Below, one piece after another: positions 1 to 10,780 of a stretch of DNA of 64,000 nucleotides. The stretch is taken from positions 1,364,001-1,428,000 of the forward strand of contig JAPWDM010000001.1 in assembly GCA_035578155.1 (NCBI GenBank). Reading direction: 5' to 3'. The stretch's first letter is position 1; each line of letters begins with the position of its first letter. The position numbers and the translations under genes were made by a program. The stretch is from Brachynemurus nebulosus (Eukaryota; Arthropoda; Insecta; Neuroptera; Myrmeleontidae). The notes under the pieces were generated by a model, which had not been told where the DNA came from, did not search any database, and worked only from the letters and a program-made list of their open reading frames with translations.

Positions 1-191
1 CAACATAAATTTTGTGAATTGTCAAAATCTAATAAACAAACTTGCGTACTGGCAGTAATTATTTTTTTGATCACTAGTTCACCTATCCAAGTTTTACGAT
101 TTCCATTACAAAAATTTTTACTTGATACAGCTTCTACTTTAAAAAACCAGAGGCGCTCGCGTAATCTTTGTGTCGCCAATAGCACATGTTT

Positions 192-865
192 AAAGAGTGA
201 CCGCAAGTTTCGCCTATTTGGTAGTCCTTGAAATCTAACTTCAAATGTATGCTAAATGATAGTTTATGATGAGACTTTAATCTCCTGAAAATTTCAGATT
301 GAGGCTGCATTCGGTTCTCGAGATATCGAGGGTCAAAGTTGTCAATTTCGCATGGGTTCACAATTCATTACATTCAGAAGATAACACAGGTCAACATTTA
401 ATATACGGAGTATCTCTAGACCTCACTAGGATACCCTAGGGTTTTTGGGGTCGCTGATTTCGAATTTGGGGTCGGTTGACCTCTATCACGTCAGGTTCAA
501 GGTCATTTGAAGGTCAAAGGGCAAATAAATGCTTTAAAATGACCTTGAACCTGACGTGATAGAGCACAACCGACCCCGGATTCCGAATCAGCGACCCCAA
601 AAACCCTAGGGTACCCTAGTGAGATCTAGAGATACTCCGTATATCAAATGTTGACCTGTGTTATCTTCTGAATTGTAACGAAATGTGAACCCATGCGAAA
701 TTAACAACTTTGACCTTCGATATCTCGAGAACCGAATGCAGCCTCAATCTGAAATTTTCAGGAGATTAAAGTCTCATAATCAACTATCATTTAGCATACA
801 TTTGAAGTTAGATTTCAAGAGCTGCCAAATAGGCGAAAAATGGCTTGTTTTTGCGGTCACTCTTT
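192..865. repeat. Large foldback (inverted repeat), ~320-bp arms
   Basis: The segment from about 192 to 508 is repeated in inverted orientation from about 537 to 865, around a spacer of roughly 30 bp. The outer ends read AAAGAGTGACCGC and GCGGTCACTCTTT; the inner ends hold TATCACGTCAGGTTCAAGG and its complement. The arms differ by scattered substitutions and small indels, so the duplication is not brand new. Each arm carries the same short open frame facing inward (134-361 minus, 685-909 plus), a mirror effect of the repeat and not evidence of a gene. A diverged piece of the arm (around ATCAGCGACCCC) recurs near 9980. No target-site duplication was recognised, so the mechanism is open. Confidence 0.85.
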
Positions 866-2427
866 CTACGAAACTATTGAACGTGATGAAATCAAATTTT
901 AATACATAGTACTTGTGAGGGGTTTAACTGTAGCCAAATCATAATATTTTAGAACCTAATTCGATTTCTTCTAATCAGTTTTGAAATATCGTTCAGAAAA
1001 TTTATTAAAATGAAGTGAGGTACTTCAAAGATGGTAAAACAAACGTTTCTTTTACCACTTTGAGCTCAGTTTGGAAAGTGGTATACAAAGTGCCCGCTCT
1101 TCAATTTTTCAATCGTGAATTTTAAGAATTTGAAAAAATAACAAACGATAGCATTTGATAAGAATTTTTAGCCAAAATTATTTCAATTAACTTAAATCGA
1201 TAATTTTAAGAGATTGATAACCAATAGTAATACATAGAGCGAATGAGCACATACATGCAAATAATATTATCAAGAAAAAAGGTATTTTTTGGCCCAAGAA
1301 TATTAAAAATTTGCTTTAAAGTTAGCGAAAACAGTCTCAACGAACAGAAAAATAACTTCTTTCTATATCCAAATCAAATCTTGATTTGTACCATCCCCGC
1401 ATACGTGCCGTAAAGTCGGTTGGAGAATAGACTTTAAATAATATGTCTTTAAAGAAATTAGTTTATCTAAATTATAAGCGCCGCCCACAATACATTTGAA
1501 AAGACTTTTGTGTGATAAAATCTTAACTTGAGAGAATATGTCCGATCAGCTTTTCATATTTTTTACTATTTCTGTTCTTAAATATCAGTATCTAACACTA
1601 GTAAAACATTCTGTTTTTATGTACAAAAATATGAGGATTTCTTCACACGCTACATATTTTTAGGTGGGCCCTTTTTAGACAGAAAGGAAACATAGATTTT
1701 GAATATGAAGCCTATCTGTCATTCTTGTTTATCTTTCAAATTTACATTACATTCATTTTTAAAATATAATTTGTACAAGGAAGAGTGCACGGATTGTCAA
1801 CATTATTAGTCTGTATTTAATATCAAGTAGAGTGGTGTCAATAATATTTTGAATTTGGTAGTCATAAATGAAAATGTTTTATCATACATTTGACGATTTT
1901 TAATCTTGTATAATTATCGAACTTATTACTTAACTATTTGCATGTAAAAATTGTTTGTTTCGGCATTGATGACGTCAAATACGAGTCTAATGGCGATTGT
2001 TAATGCTTAATTACATTATTCTAGTCATATAATATTCTGATATTCGCGTGTCTGTCTCTCTGAAATGTTTAGATCACATTTTAATTAATTATGTACTGCT
2101 AAATGAAAAACGATATTTTGTCTGGGAAATTTGGACAAATTATTAACCTAGGTCTCGAACTGCTTTTTTCAGAAACTTAAGACCCTATACAATATCCGTA
2201 AATGAAGAGTAGACGACAATTCTTAAAAAAAGAAAGTTATAATTTTTAAAATATTTTTATAATCCTAGCACACAACAATATACACATATGTATGTATGTA
2301 GTTTTAAACTGTTACTAACTTACTAATGAATGTTTGGTTGGTTTGAGTTTGCGGGGTGAAAGCAGTGCAATAGCCAATAACAAAAGATAATATATAATTT
2401 ATTAGTTTGACACATAAATATATCATG
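866..2427. other. AT-rich spacer, no gene seen
   Basis: No supported coding exon or RNA gene was found. A fragment at about 1279-1312 containing GGCCCAAGAATATTA resembles the arms of the palindrome at 4371-4880 and is probably a decayed relative. The rest looks like unconstrained AT-rich DNA. Upstream exons of the LRR gene could be hidden here, but none was recognised. Confidence 0.5.
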
Positions 2428-2512
2428 TCGCGCGTTCTCTGTCCCAACCTCGTGTATCAAAAATTACATGTCTTAGGACACAAAAAACATTAAATACTGT
2501 ATTTATGTATAT

Positions 2513-2605
<93 letters not shown>

Positions 2606-2634
2606 GCTACCTATATATATATATATGTTGGCTA

Positions 2635-2706
<72 letters not shown>

Positions 2707-2845
2707 TAGCCAACATCAAAGGGTGTAACTAGCATAAATCTTAAGTTCATTGTGATGAAAACACAGACTTAAATATGTTTTTTTTTGTATGTCCAAAAAT
2801 TGGGAGTTTTCAGATACAAGGTTGGGACAAAGTACGCGTGATATG
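2428..2845. repeat. Foldback element with a (TA)n core
   Basis: The left arm (about 2428-2509, containing CTGTCCCAACCTCGTGTAT) returns as a diverged reverse complement at about 2761-2845 (ATACAAGGTTGGGACAAAG). Between the arms is the TA array at 2514-2702. The arms are similar rather than identical, which suggests an older inverted-repeat element whose centre has become or acquired a TA microsatellite. Confidence 0.6.
2514..2714. repeat. (TA)n microsatellite with GTTGGCTACC blocks
   Basis: Long runs of TA are interrupted by TGTTGGCTACC at about 2601 and 2627, and end in the exact reverse complement GGTAGCCAACA at about 2704-2714. The array plus these blocks can fold on itself. The long Tyr-Ile frame across it is an artefact of the dinucleotide repeat. 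Confidence 0.9.
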
Positions 2846-4370
2846 TAAACCATCAAAAATCAAGCTTTTTTATTTTTTATTTTTTTATATAAATAAATAT
2901 TTTATTAAAAAAACTAAATGTGCGAAGACATGTCTTGAGTCTACCAAAAAAAAAAAAAAAAAAAAATTAATTCAAAAATTTAATACATAAATGGCGTTGA
3001 AATCGATATTGGGAGATTTTTTCACCTTGATGGTTTCGCGCGTTCTGAAATTCCCAGTGAATTCAAATCAGTTGTGGCACAAGTTAGGGGCTAAGAAAAA
3101 AAATAAAACACCAGCGAGAAATCACATTTTGAAAATAATTCATCAAAAATCACGGTTTTTTCTCGACTGTAAATAGCCGCCATTTTAAAAATATATTACG
3201 GAACCAGAAGATCCTAGTTTCTGCCAAAATGACGGTATTGAGGAATAATATGCATTTTGATTTATATCGATACATCAAATACTTTTTGAAATTTACCCGG
3301 AACCATGTCGAAAAACATAGTTTCCAGGAAACTTAAATTTTTATGTCAATGAATTATAGTAAAGTGCGCGCAGTAAAATGCCCATAACATTTTGATTTTT
3401 AATTTTTTTTAAATAAAATTTTAGGTGAATAAGTATTTCTAACATCTTAAAAAACATAATTATGAAAAAAAACTTTTGATAATAAATTGATTTTTATAGA
3501 TTTAAAAAGCGATTTTTGGTCAATTTTTTCAAAAAAACAAAAAAAATTCAAATTAACACGCTTTTTTAAAAAACAATTTTTAGAAAAAATCCTACGACGT
3601 TCGCTAGATTTTGGACTACTTATATTTTAAAAAACTTTTTGATTTTTTGTTCCAAATTAAAAATTGTGACCTGTAGCGGTACCCCCATTTCGACCATCCG
3701 AGATCTTTTTTCCTTGCGTGCGCTGCTGTGCCGCCATTTTAAAATTAAAATAAAACATATTTTTTGTAGTTAAAGACATCGTACAAAACCTCATATCTCT
3801 ATCTCTTTCTTATCGTTTGTGGACTCGTGGTACGTCTCAGAAAATCACATGAAATTTAGTGAACACAAGGTGATATTACCCCCTAACTCTAAATATTTAA
3901 CAGGCGGTCTGAACATAGTCTTGTCAGTGAAAAAAAAAACTTAGATGTAACGACAAAAAACATTAGGTTTTAAAAATTACAGGTAACACTCAAAACCTCA
4001 TGATTTCCTTAGAAGTTGCTTTCCTAAACAAGATGAACCATTAATTTGCACATGACAACATTTTATTTCATATTTATAATATTAGGAAAATGGTGGAAAA
4101 TACATCTGTAAAAAAACTTAATGATAGTTAATGTCTAAGCTTCTTACTGTCTCTTGATTTTGATTCGCATTATGCATTTTAAGTCATTTTTTTTAAAAAC
4201 CGTATAAAAAATTGCATAAAAAAGACCGCATAAAAAAGGTTTAGCTGTACTATATCCACCCGATACGAACTTATTGTTAGTAGTCATAAACTACTGAAAT
4301 ATAGGTATTATGGACCAATTAGACTGGAGTGGGCGCACGGAACCCTGTTCATAGTTCAAAAATATGTAAA
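2846..4370. other. AT-rich spacer with a poly(A) tract
   Basis: No gene was recognised. A run of more than 20 A at about 2945-2966 is followed by AT-rich sequence with many short homopolymers. The A-run could mark the end of an old retroposed sequence, but no source transcript or target duplication was identified. Short frames here show no recognisable protein feature. Confidence 0.45.
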
Positions 4371-4880
4371 ATCCGACAAAAACAGATATTTGGAAATATC
4401 TGTAAAAAAATGGCCCAAGAATATTATGTATTTGTATTTAAAAAAAAATAAAGCTTTGAAAAAATAATTGAAATCCATTGCTATTCCAAGAACAGACATA
4501 ATTATAATAACTCAGCTAACGTACAGATAGTACTTAAAAAAAGAATCTAAAAAAAATTAATACTAATTTCCGAAATAAAAACTTTTGTTGTACTTGGCTC
4601 AAGATTTTTTTTTGATATTAATAAACAAAACGAAACAAAAAAAATCTTGAGCCAAGTACAACAAAAGTTTTTATTTCGGAAATTAGTATTAATTTTTTTT
4701 AGATTCTTTTTTTAAGTACTATCTGTACGTTAGCTGAGTTATTATAATTATGTCTGTTCTTGGAATAGCAATGGATTTCAATTATTTTTTCAAAGCTTTA
4801 TTTTTTTTTTTAAATACAAATACATAATATTCTTGGGCCATTTTTTTACAGATATTTCCAAATATCTGTTTTTGTCGGAT
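4371..4880. repeat. Near-perfect palindrome, ~240-bp arms
   Basis: The arm beginning ATCCGACAAAAACAG at 4371 and running to about 4613 is repeated almost base for base as its reverse complement from about 4638 to 4880, which ends CTGTTTTTGTCGGAT. The spacer is about 25 bp and I noticed only about a two-base length difference between arms. It ends about 160 bp upstream of the first LRR exon found here. RNA copied across it from either strand would form one long hairpin. The flanks show no clear target duplication, so it may be a foldback transposon or a local inverted duplication. Confidence 0.9.
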
Positions 4881-5042
4881 TGAATATATTTATTAATTTT
4901 TATGATAAACCGAAATAAACTTAAATTTTCCGGAATTTCGGAAAATTGCGAAAGACTTTGGTTACGGGATTCTAAGTTAATACATATTCAACACGTATTT
5001 TTTATGTGATTAGATTACCTAACAAATATAATTTATTTTCAG

Positions 5043-7007
5043 TTTAATTCAGTATTAGTAGAATTGCATATGCAAAAATGCCAATTTAATGGTCATGACA
5101 TTGAGCTAATGCTAATTGGTCTCAGTAAAAACCGAACTCTAAAATTTTTAGACCTAGGATACAATCGTATAGCAGATATGGGAATAGAATTACTAGCGGA
5201 CTATTTAAAAACAAAACCAAATTTATTAGGTTTAAATGTTGCAGGAAATATGATTGGTGACAATGGAGCTCGGTAATTATAAATTGAAATACATCTAGCC
5301 CCCGATTTACACGATATTTTTTTTTTTACATAATTTCGCTTTTATATGGTTTTAAAAATAAAATTCCAAAAATAAGGACTATTTCTTACTATCTTACTAA
5401 TCTCTTATTTTTGCTCTAAAAATTTTTCAAAGTCCATTTTTATATAAGAAGTTGCGATTTCAATTTTACTTCATTTTCTTAAAAACTGAACTATGTACAA
5501 TATAAAACTAAGTCGTCTGCCGAACCTGTCTTGCCTGTCCGAAAAAATAAGTAATGTTCTCAGTAACTACTGAAAGCATTTGGTTTTGGTTTTTATAGTA
5601 ACGGTTACTTATTAATTCAGTTCATTTCGCGACACTATACATATTAATTGTTTTTATCTACAGGGGTTAAGCCCTGTAGTTCTAAATGCTTTAAAGTTAT
5701 TGAAAATCGTTTAAATAGAAGAAAAATTTTTGAGTACTCGAAAGTCGCGTAGTTGAAGTGAAACTTCTATATAATATTTAGCTATCCATTTCTGTTTGAG
5801 AAGATCTGAAAAGACCACTCGTATTTCTCGAAGCATTACGGTTTTCATTACGCTCCAACCATTACAGATTTCGTTACAGCATATCATAGAACACTAGAAG
5901 CCAACTAATATCAAAAAAGTGTAATTGGCTTGGAGTCATTTGGAGACGTGTCACAGCTTAAGGCATTAGTCAGTCCGTGTCCGTCGTCGAACGCACAGTG
6001 CATTATATGTACATTGTTACCATTGTTAGTTGAACACGTTGAACAGCTCTCTCCGGTAATACGTGTGTTGCAGTAGTGTGCGTAAATACGCACACTACTA
6101 AAAAACACCAAACTAATACACTGCAAACAGTGTGTATCTACACAAACAGAGTGGGGAGATTTACGTCATAAACTCATTACAAGTGGAACAGAGACATAGA
6201 CAATCTAGTTTGACCCCTTGCAGCATATTGTTTTCATTACACTCTCAAACAAAGTTACCCTATAGCTACAGAAATTTCACTTCAATTATTTCTTATCAAA
6301 TTAAATGCATCCTTTGTTTTGATCTTTTAATGAAGATAAAAATTTGTCCCCACTGCGATGCTTGGCTTCGCTAAAATGTACCGAAAACTTAAACAATAAC
6401 TTGACAACAACTTCCGTGTGAAGTCGGGGCAGGCTAGTTTGATTTAAAATGAATTAAAGAATGAACATCTTTTTATTAAACAATATTTATATATTTTTAG
6501 AGCATTAAGTTTTGGGTTACCATGCTCAAAAATACGTTTGCTGGATATTTCTCATAATAAAATAGAACCTAGTGGTATTCAAGATATTTTGAATTCCATT
6601 AAAAAAGTTTACAAGCTCAGATTTATAAGCATGTGGGGTAACAAATTTGATGATACAACAAATAAAGTATGTAATTTAGAATATACCTATTGACTCTGTT
6701 ATTGAAAAAATGCTGAATATAATTTAAAATAATATTTTAAAAGTTTTATGTATAATATTCTAATTTTCAGATAATATACAAATTACTCAAATCAAAAGTA
6801 CTTGAACAAGAATACTGTGATGTAACAGTTTACCGAGATGATAAAAACTATTGCGTAGCCCATTATCCAAGTGATCATTGGAAACATGAATACTATTGTG
6901 AACTGAACTATGGAGTTCCCAAGCCAGTTAAAATTATCAAGAATCAAATTCCAGTTGAAAAATTCAAAGTTGAATTCTTGAATTATCCAAAATTGCCCCC
7001 AATATAA
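5043..7007 (+). CDS. Leucine-rich-repeat protein, C-terminal exons (LRRC34-like)
   Basis: Three exons join in frame: 5043-5272, 6501-6666 and 6771-7007 (stop TAA at 7005-7007), with AG acceptors at 5041-5042, 6499-6500 and 6769-6770 and GT donors at 5273 and 6667. They encode 210 residues plus the stop. The first part holds ribonuclease-inhibitor-type leucine-rich repeats, for example LKFLDLGYNRIADMG, LLGLNVAGNMIGDNGAR and IRLLDISHNKIEPSG. The tail has HWKHEYYCELNYG, which recalls the KHYY-type end of LRRC34; that identity is from memory and tentative. Such repeats normally bind proteins; no enzymatic motif is visible. The first exon opens in phase 0 directly after an acceptor, so earlier exons must exist but were not found. 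Intron 1 contains the 336-bp transposon at 5885-6220. An AATAAA at about 7103 is a likely poly(A) signal. Confidence 0.8.
5885..6220 (+). mobile_element. 336-bp hAT-like MITE, copy 1 (family A)
   Basis: The element begins CATAGAACACTAGAAGCC and ends AGTTTGACCCCTTG, and is flanked on both sides by the exact 8-bp repeat CAGCATAT (5877-5884 and 6221-6228). An 8-bp duplication fits hAT transposition. The ends are not long inverted repeats, but reading inward both start CA with G at position 5 (CATAG and CAAGG). A perfect 12-bp stem with a 4-base loop lies at 6072-6099. It sits in intron 1 of the LRR gene. The minus-strand frame at 5911-6126 belongs to the repeat and is not considered a gene. Confidence 0.92.
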
Positions 7008-7269
7008 TTATGATTTAAACAATTAATTTTTGATTATTATTAAAGTATATAATTTTAATGCACCTCAACTGGCTTGTATTATGAAATTCGAAAAAAAAGA
7101 TAAATAAATAAAATAATAATTCAGTTTTTTTTTTGATTAAAATTTTTATGTATTAACTTGCAAGAGATGTTATCAGCAGTAAATTTTTTGTCCCATTCCC
7201 GTCCACTCCCGAAACTGATTTATCTTTCCCGCTCACTCCTATCTCAACAAAAATTGCCTTAATTCCGCC

Positions 7270-7575
7270 CAGTTTTACTCTCGTCCGATTTATCAGTTTC
7301 AATCCCATTGCCAACGGTACCCGATTGTAACTCCGGTCTGATAAAGACAAAATCAACTAAAAGTAGTATATGTTATTATTATTATTATTAATAAATGAAG
7401 TAAAATTAAATGTACAATCTTGAGTAACTATAATAATTTAAGTTTGTACAGTTAATTTTGCTTTATTTATTAATAACAATAATAACGTCATTATTTTTAA
7501 TTAATTTGGTGTATATCGGACTGGAGTAAAAATCGGGTACCGTTGGCAATGGGACTGAAACTAATAAATGATATT
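7270..7575. repeat. Diverged foldback, ~130-bp arms
   Basis: CCCATTGCCAACGGTACCCG near 7304 and its reverse complement CGGGTACCGTTGGCAATGGG near 7534 belong to two arms (about 7285-7425 and 7435-7570) that pair with visible divergence; the left arm contains a (TTA)n run. It lies just downstream of the LRR gene's poly(A) signal. No target duplication was identified. Confidence 0.65.
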
Positions 7576-7786
7576 AGTTACTCTATAATAAGTTATTTAA
7601 GTTATTATAGTTACTCTTATATAAAAATAACAAAAAGAAAGAGACAAATCTAGGTACACCTTTTGCTTCATTCGCTGCATTTGTTTGGCGACATAATACC
7701 ATTTTTAGTTGATTTGGTCTATACCTAACTTTTCTATAACAAATATGTGCATCCGTCTACGAAAAATATTAAGTAACGTTACGTAA

Positions 7787-8398
7787 TGCTGGATTTACAT
7801 TTAGCTGGTAACCAGCACTGTTAAGCACTAGCGCTGGTTACCAGCAATTATCAGCCTAATGTGAATTAGAACCAGCTACTGGTTCGACCAGCGCTGGTAA
7901 GTTTGGGTTGATCCGAATTTTGGCTGGTTGCCAGCGTCTGGTAGCATATAAAAATGGCGTAAAATGAATAAAAGCGACAAAGCAAACGTCAAACATCCTA
8001 CACATGTACTGATTATACTATAAATATTGTAATATTGTGTATTGTAAAACGTGCACTGACATGTTGACTAAAATTAATGTACATATTATGTAATTTTTTT
8101 ATTAAATATAAAATATCTCTGACTTCCTTTAAAAAATTTGTACTTAGTCTTTGCTATGATCTCCTCAAAATCCATTCCCTAACCCATAATCTTTTTTTTT
8201 TATTAATTTTTTTTTATATTTTGATTTTAAAATTTCACACACCATATTAAAAGCTAAATGAAACAATTTATCATTTAACGCCGTTTTTAACTAATAAATT
8301 AGCTGCTGATTATTAGCAAAATGTAAACAGTAAATTGGATGGCTTACCAGCCGCTAGTAGGCAGCAGCGCTGATTACCAGCTAAATGTAAACCCGGCA
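7787..8398. mobile_element. 612-bp PIF/Harbinger-like MITE
   Basis: The terminal inverted repeats are TGCTGGATTTACATTTAGCT on the left and, read inward from the right, TGCCGGGTTTACATTTAGCT, continuing with GGTAA. The element is flanked by TAA on both sides (7784-7786 and 8399-8401), a 3-bp target duplication as expected for PIF/Harbinger elements. Sub-terminal copies of ACCAGC/GCTGGT in both orientations crowd the left 150 bp and resemble repeated transposase-binding sites. There is no transposase frame, so it is non-autonomous. Confidence 0.8.
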
Positions 8399-8505
8399 TA
8401 AGGGATTGCACCACAGAACTTTAATTTGCACTGTTATACAAACCAGAGAATTCTGCTTCAAATAAAATAATATGTCTTTATTTTTCTTAAATCAGAGCCT
8501 TAGTT

Positions 8506-8865
8506 TAAAGTGACCAGACGTCCTGATTCTGGCGGGACAGTCCCGCTTTTTGGAAGACTGTTGCGCGCCCCGCCGATTTTTAAAAATGTCCCGCTTTTTA
8601 GAAAATATCTGCATTTCTTATTTTAAATGTAATTGAGTTTTTTTTTTTGCTTACCAGTTATTTTTTAAGAGAAAGTTCGTAAAATTTCTTATTTTAAATG
8701 TAAATGACGTTTTTTTTTCTGCACGTCAATTTTTTTTAAAGAAAAAGTTAAAAAAAAGTGGGAAAAATAAGAACTTTCTTCAAGTAAAAGGTAGGGGCGA
8801 CATTTTTTACGGTGCCTTTCATCCCATTTGTCCCGCTTTGTCTCAATGAAAATCTGGTCACCTTA
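8506..8865. mobile_element. 360-bp hAT-like MITE with GTGACCAGA ends
   Basis: The ends read TAAAGTGACCAGACGTCC on the left and ATCTGGTCACCTTA on the right, so GTGACCAGA is an inverted terminal motif, a type common among hAT elements. The flanks CCTTAGTT (8498-8505) and CCCTAGTT (8866-8873) form an 8-bp duplication with one mismatch. The interior (TTTTTTAAGAGAAAGTT, AGGTAGGGGCGA) is shared with the element at 44782-45438. No coding capacity. Confidence 0.85.
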
Positions 8866-9222
8866 CCCTAGTTGACTATTAATTTTATCAGCAATTTCAA
8901 CATTAACTCCAACATAATTAAGGATGATACCCGAAAAGAAAATTCCAACTTTTTCCACTGAGTTTGAAATATGTTAAACAATAGACGATTCTGCATCGAT
9001 TAGAGCAAAAATAAAATTGTATGTCACGGACAAATTAAACGAAATAATTAATGTTTACGTTTTCATTTATCGTGTGTTGTTTGAACCGGAAGTAGCTTAG
9101 GTACGCATAAATTTGTAAAATTGATCATATTTTATCCAACTTTCGTGAGAAAAAAAATAGTTTTATGAACCTTATACTTTGTATTATTTTTTAATGAAAA
9201 AAAAAAAACCGATCCCATCGGC

Positions 9223-10080
9223 CCACAGTGGACCAAATCCCAAAAAGCTGGCTAAAAGTCGAAAAATATAGTTTAAGTTTACTAGTCGTGAGTTAGATTG
9301 GGTAAGAATCCGAAGGTCGAATTTCAGACTTTAGCGCGCTCTATCTTTTATACCTGCTAGTGTAGGATAGTTGAAACTTGAAAGGGGACTTTCAATCGAG
9401 GTAGACGCGTCGTGCAGTAAACAAATATTTCAACGCTATGTTCAAGAGGACGCCAAATCTCTAAAAATCAATAGATTTCAATTTTTAAAAATGGAATCAA
9501 TAGCTGAAAATAAGTCGAAAATTATTATGTAACACAAAATTAATAATAATAGTTTATGCGATAACAATAAACGAATCATCTGTACGAAAATAAACGGAAG
9601 ATTACAACGAAAAATTTTAAACACGTAGAGAAAAGTTTATAACTTCTACAGACTTCTGCGACTTGACCGATGGCATGTTGTAGAATGTAGATGGAACTAT
9701 TATTGAATGGAAAAAATTAAAAGTAGCTGCCTTTGTGCCATCGGTGTGAGTTCTTGCAATGTAAAACATAGTTTTTTGAAATTTCGTATATTAACGACGT
9801 GGAATCATTTTTTTTTCTAAACGTTAAAATTTAATTGTGAAATCCTTTTTCGTAAAAGAAAAACAATTAGCAAATATAAAATAATATAAAACGATAATGA
9901 AAATGAAAATTTTACTTAAAAAACTTGGAAAATTATTACTAAAATAAAATTTTTTAATGAAAACTAAAGTGACTTCGGATTCATAATCAGCAACCCCGAA
10001 AACCCCGGAGTACTGACTTTCAACCAAATTTATAACGTATTCCACTTTTGCCCAGCTTTTTAGCATTAGGCCCCACTGTG
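9223..10080. mobile_element. TIR element with CACAGTGG ends, ~858 bp
   Basis: The left end CACAGTGGACCAAATCCC is followed by AAAAAGCTGGCTAAAAG. The right end read inward is CACAGTGGGGCCTAATGC followed by TAAAAAGCTGGGCAAAAG. The inverted repeats thus span about 40 bp with mismatches. No convincing target duplication was found, so the superfamily is unassigned. The interior near 9980 shares a block with the foldback at 192-865. No intact frame. Confidence 0.65.
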
Positions 10081-10780
10081 CTATCTTTTTCATAAAAATT
10101 AGAAGCCGGAACCACGCGGTTTTGACACTATTTTAAAAACGCCGTGAGCAGCGGGGCCCCATCACGGTAGTCGAATTTTCCCCTTCATCTTCGGTATTGA
10201 ATGTCTACAAGCGAAATGTGATTGAAAGTCTACAACCGAATTGTCATTTTGTTGGTTTCAAAACTGGTGATGAGTGTTCGGCTGATCGAGGCTTTAAAAA
10301 AAGGTTTTAAGTATTTAAGGGCTGTATCTCAGTAAATTTCAATTTTGTGCCGAAAACAGGTAGCAGAAAAAAAGCCAACACAATTCGTACGAGGACATTC
10401 CTGCCCATGTTTATCCGCTAATTGCCTTTATGTTTTAGTTTTAAAAATTAAAAAAGGACCTTAAATAGTAAACTGGAAGCCTTTATAAAGATATTTTTTC
10501 TTTCCAAAAAAATCCAAAATTTCTATTTTATAAATACTAAAAATCCAAAATTCCTAATTTATAAATAAACAGTGACTTTAATAACATTTTTAAATTACTT
10601 AATATGTATGTATTTCATTTGTCATAAAAGTAAGTTCACTTTTTTTTAAATTTTTTAAAATTACTATTCGCCTACTTGTATTTAGAATAAACATAATGCT
10701 TTTAAAACACATTTAACAATAGCATTCAATTCCGATGTAAAAATGGGAGAAGTGGGGGGAAAAGTGATGCGGACTCCCTA
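10081..10780. other. Spacer, no gene seen
   Basis: I see no supported exon, RNA gene or bounded element. The sequence becomes very AT-rich from about 10430 onward. Confidence 0.45.

Noticed and set aside
134..361. Minus-strand frame MNPCEID..., and its twin at 685-909 plus
   Set aside because: They are the two arms of one foldback; no start context, introns or family similarity supports a gene.
2505..2705. Open frame of repeating Tyr-Ile across the TA array; similar frames at 11565-11855 and 26890-27109
   Set aside because: These frames are produced by the TA dinucleotide repeat and have no other protein features.
2941..2966. Poly(A) tract suggesting a processed pseudogene or SINE end
   Set aside because: No source transcript, internal promoter boxes or flanking duplication recognised upstream.
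5911..6126. Conserved minus-strand frame MQCISLVFF... in family A copies (also 22719-22940 and near 12341)
   Set aside because: It follows the repeat, is short, is disrupted in other copies and has no recognisable domain. Sequence identity comes from shared transposon ancestry.
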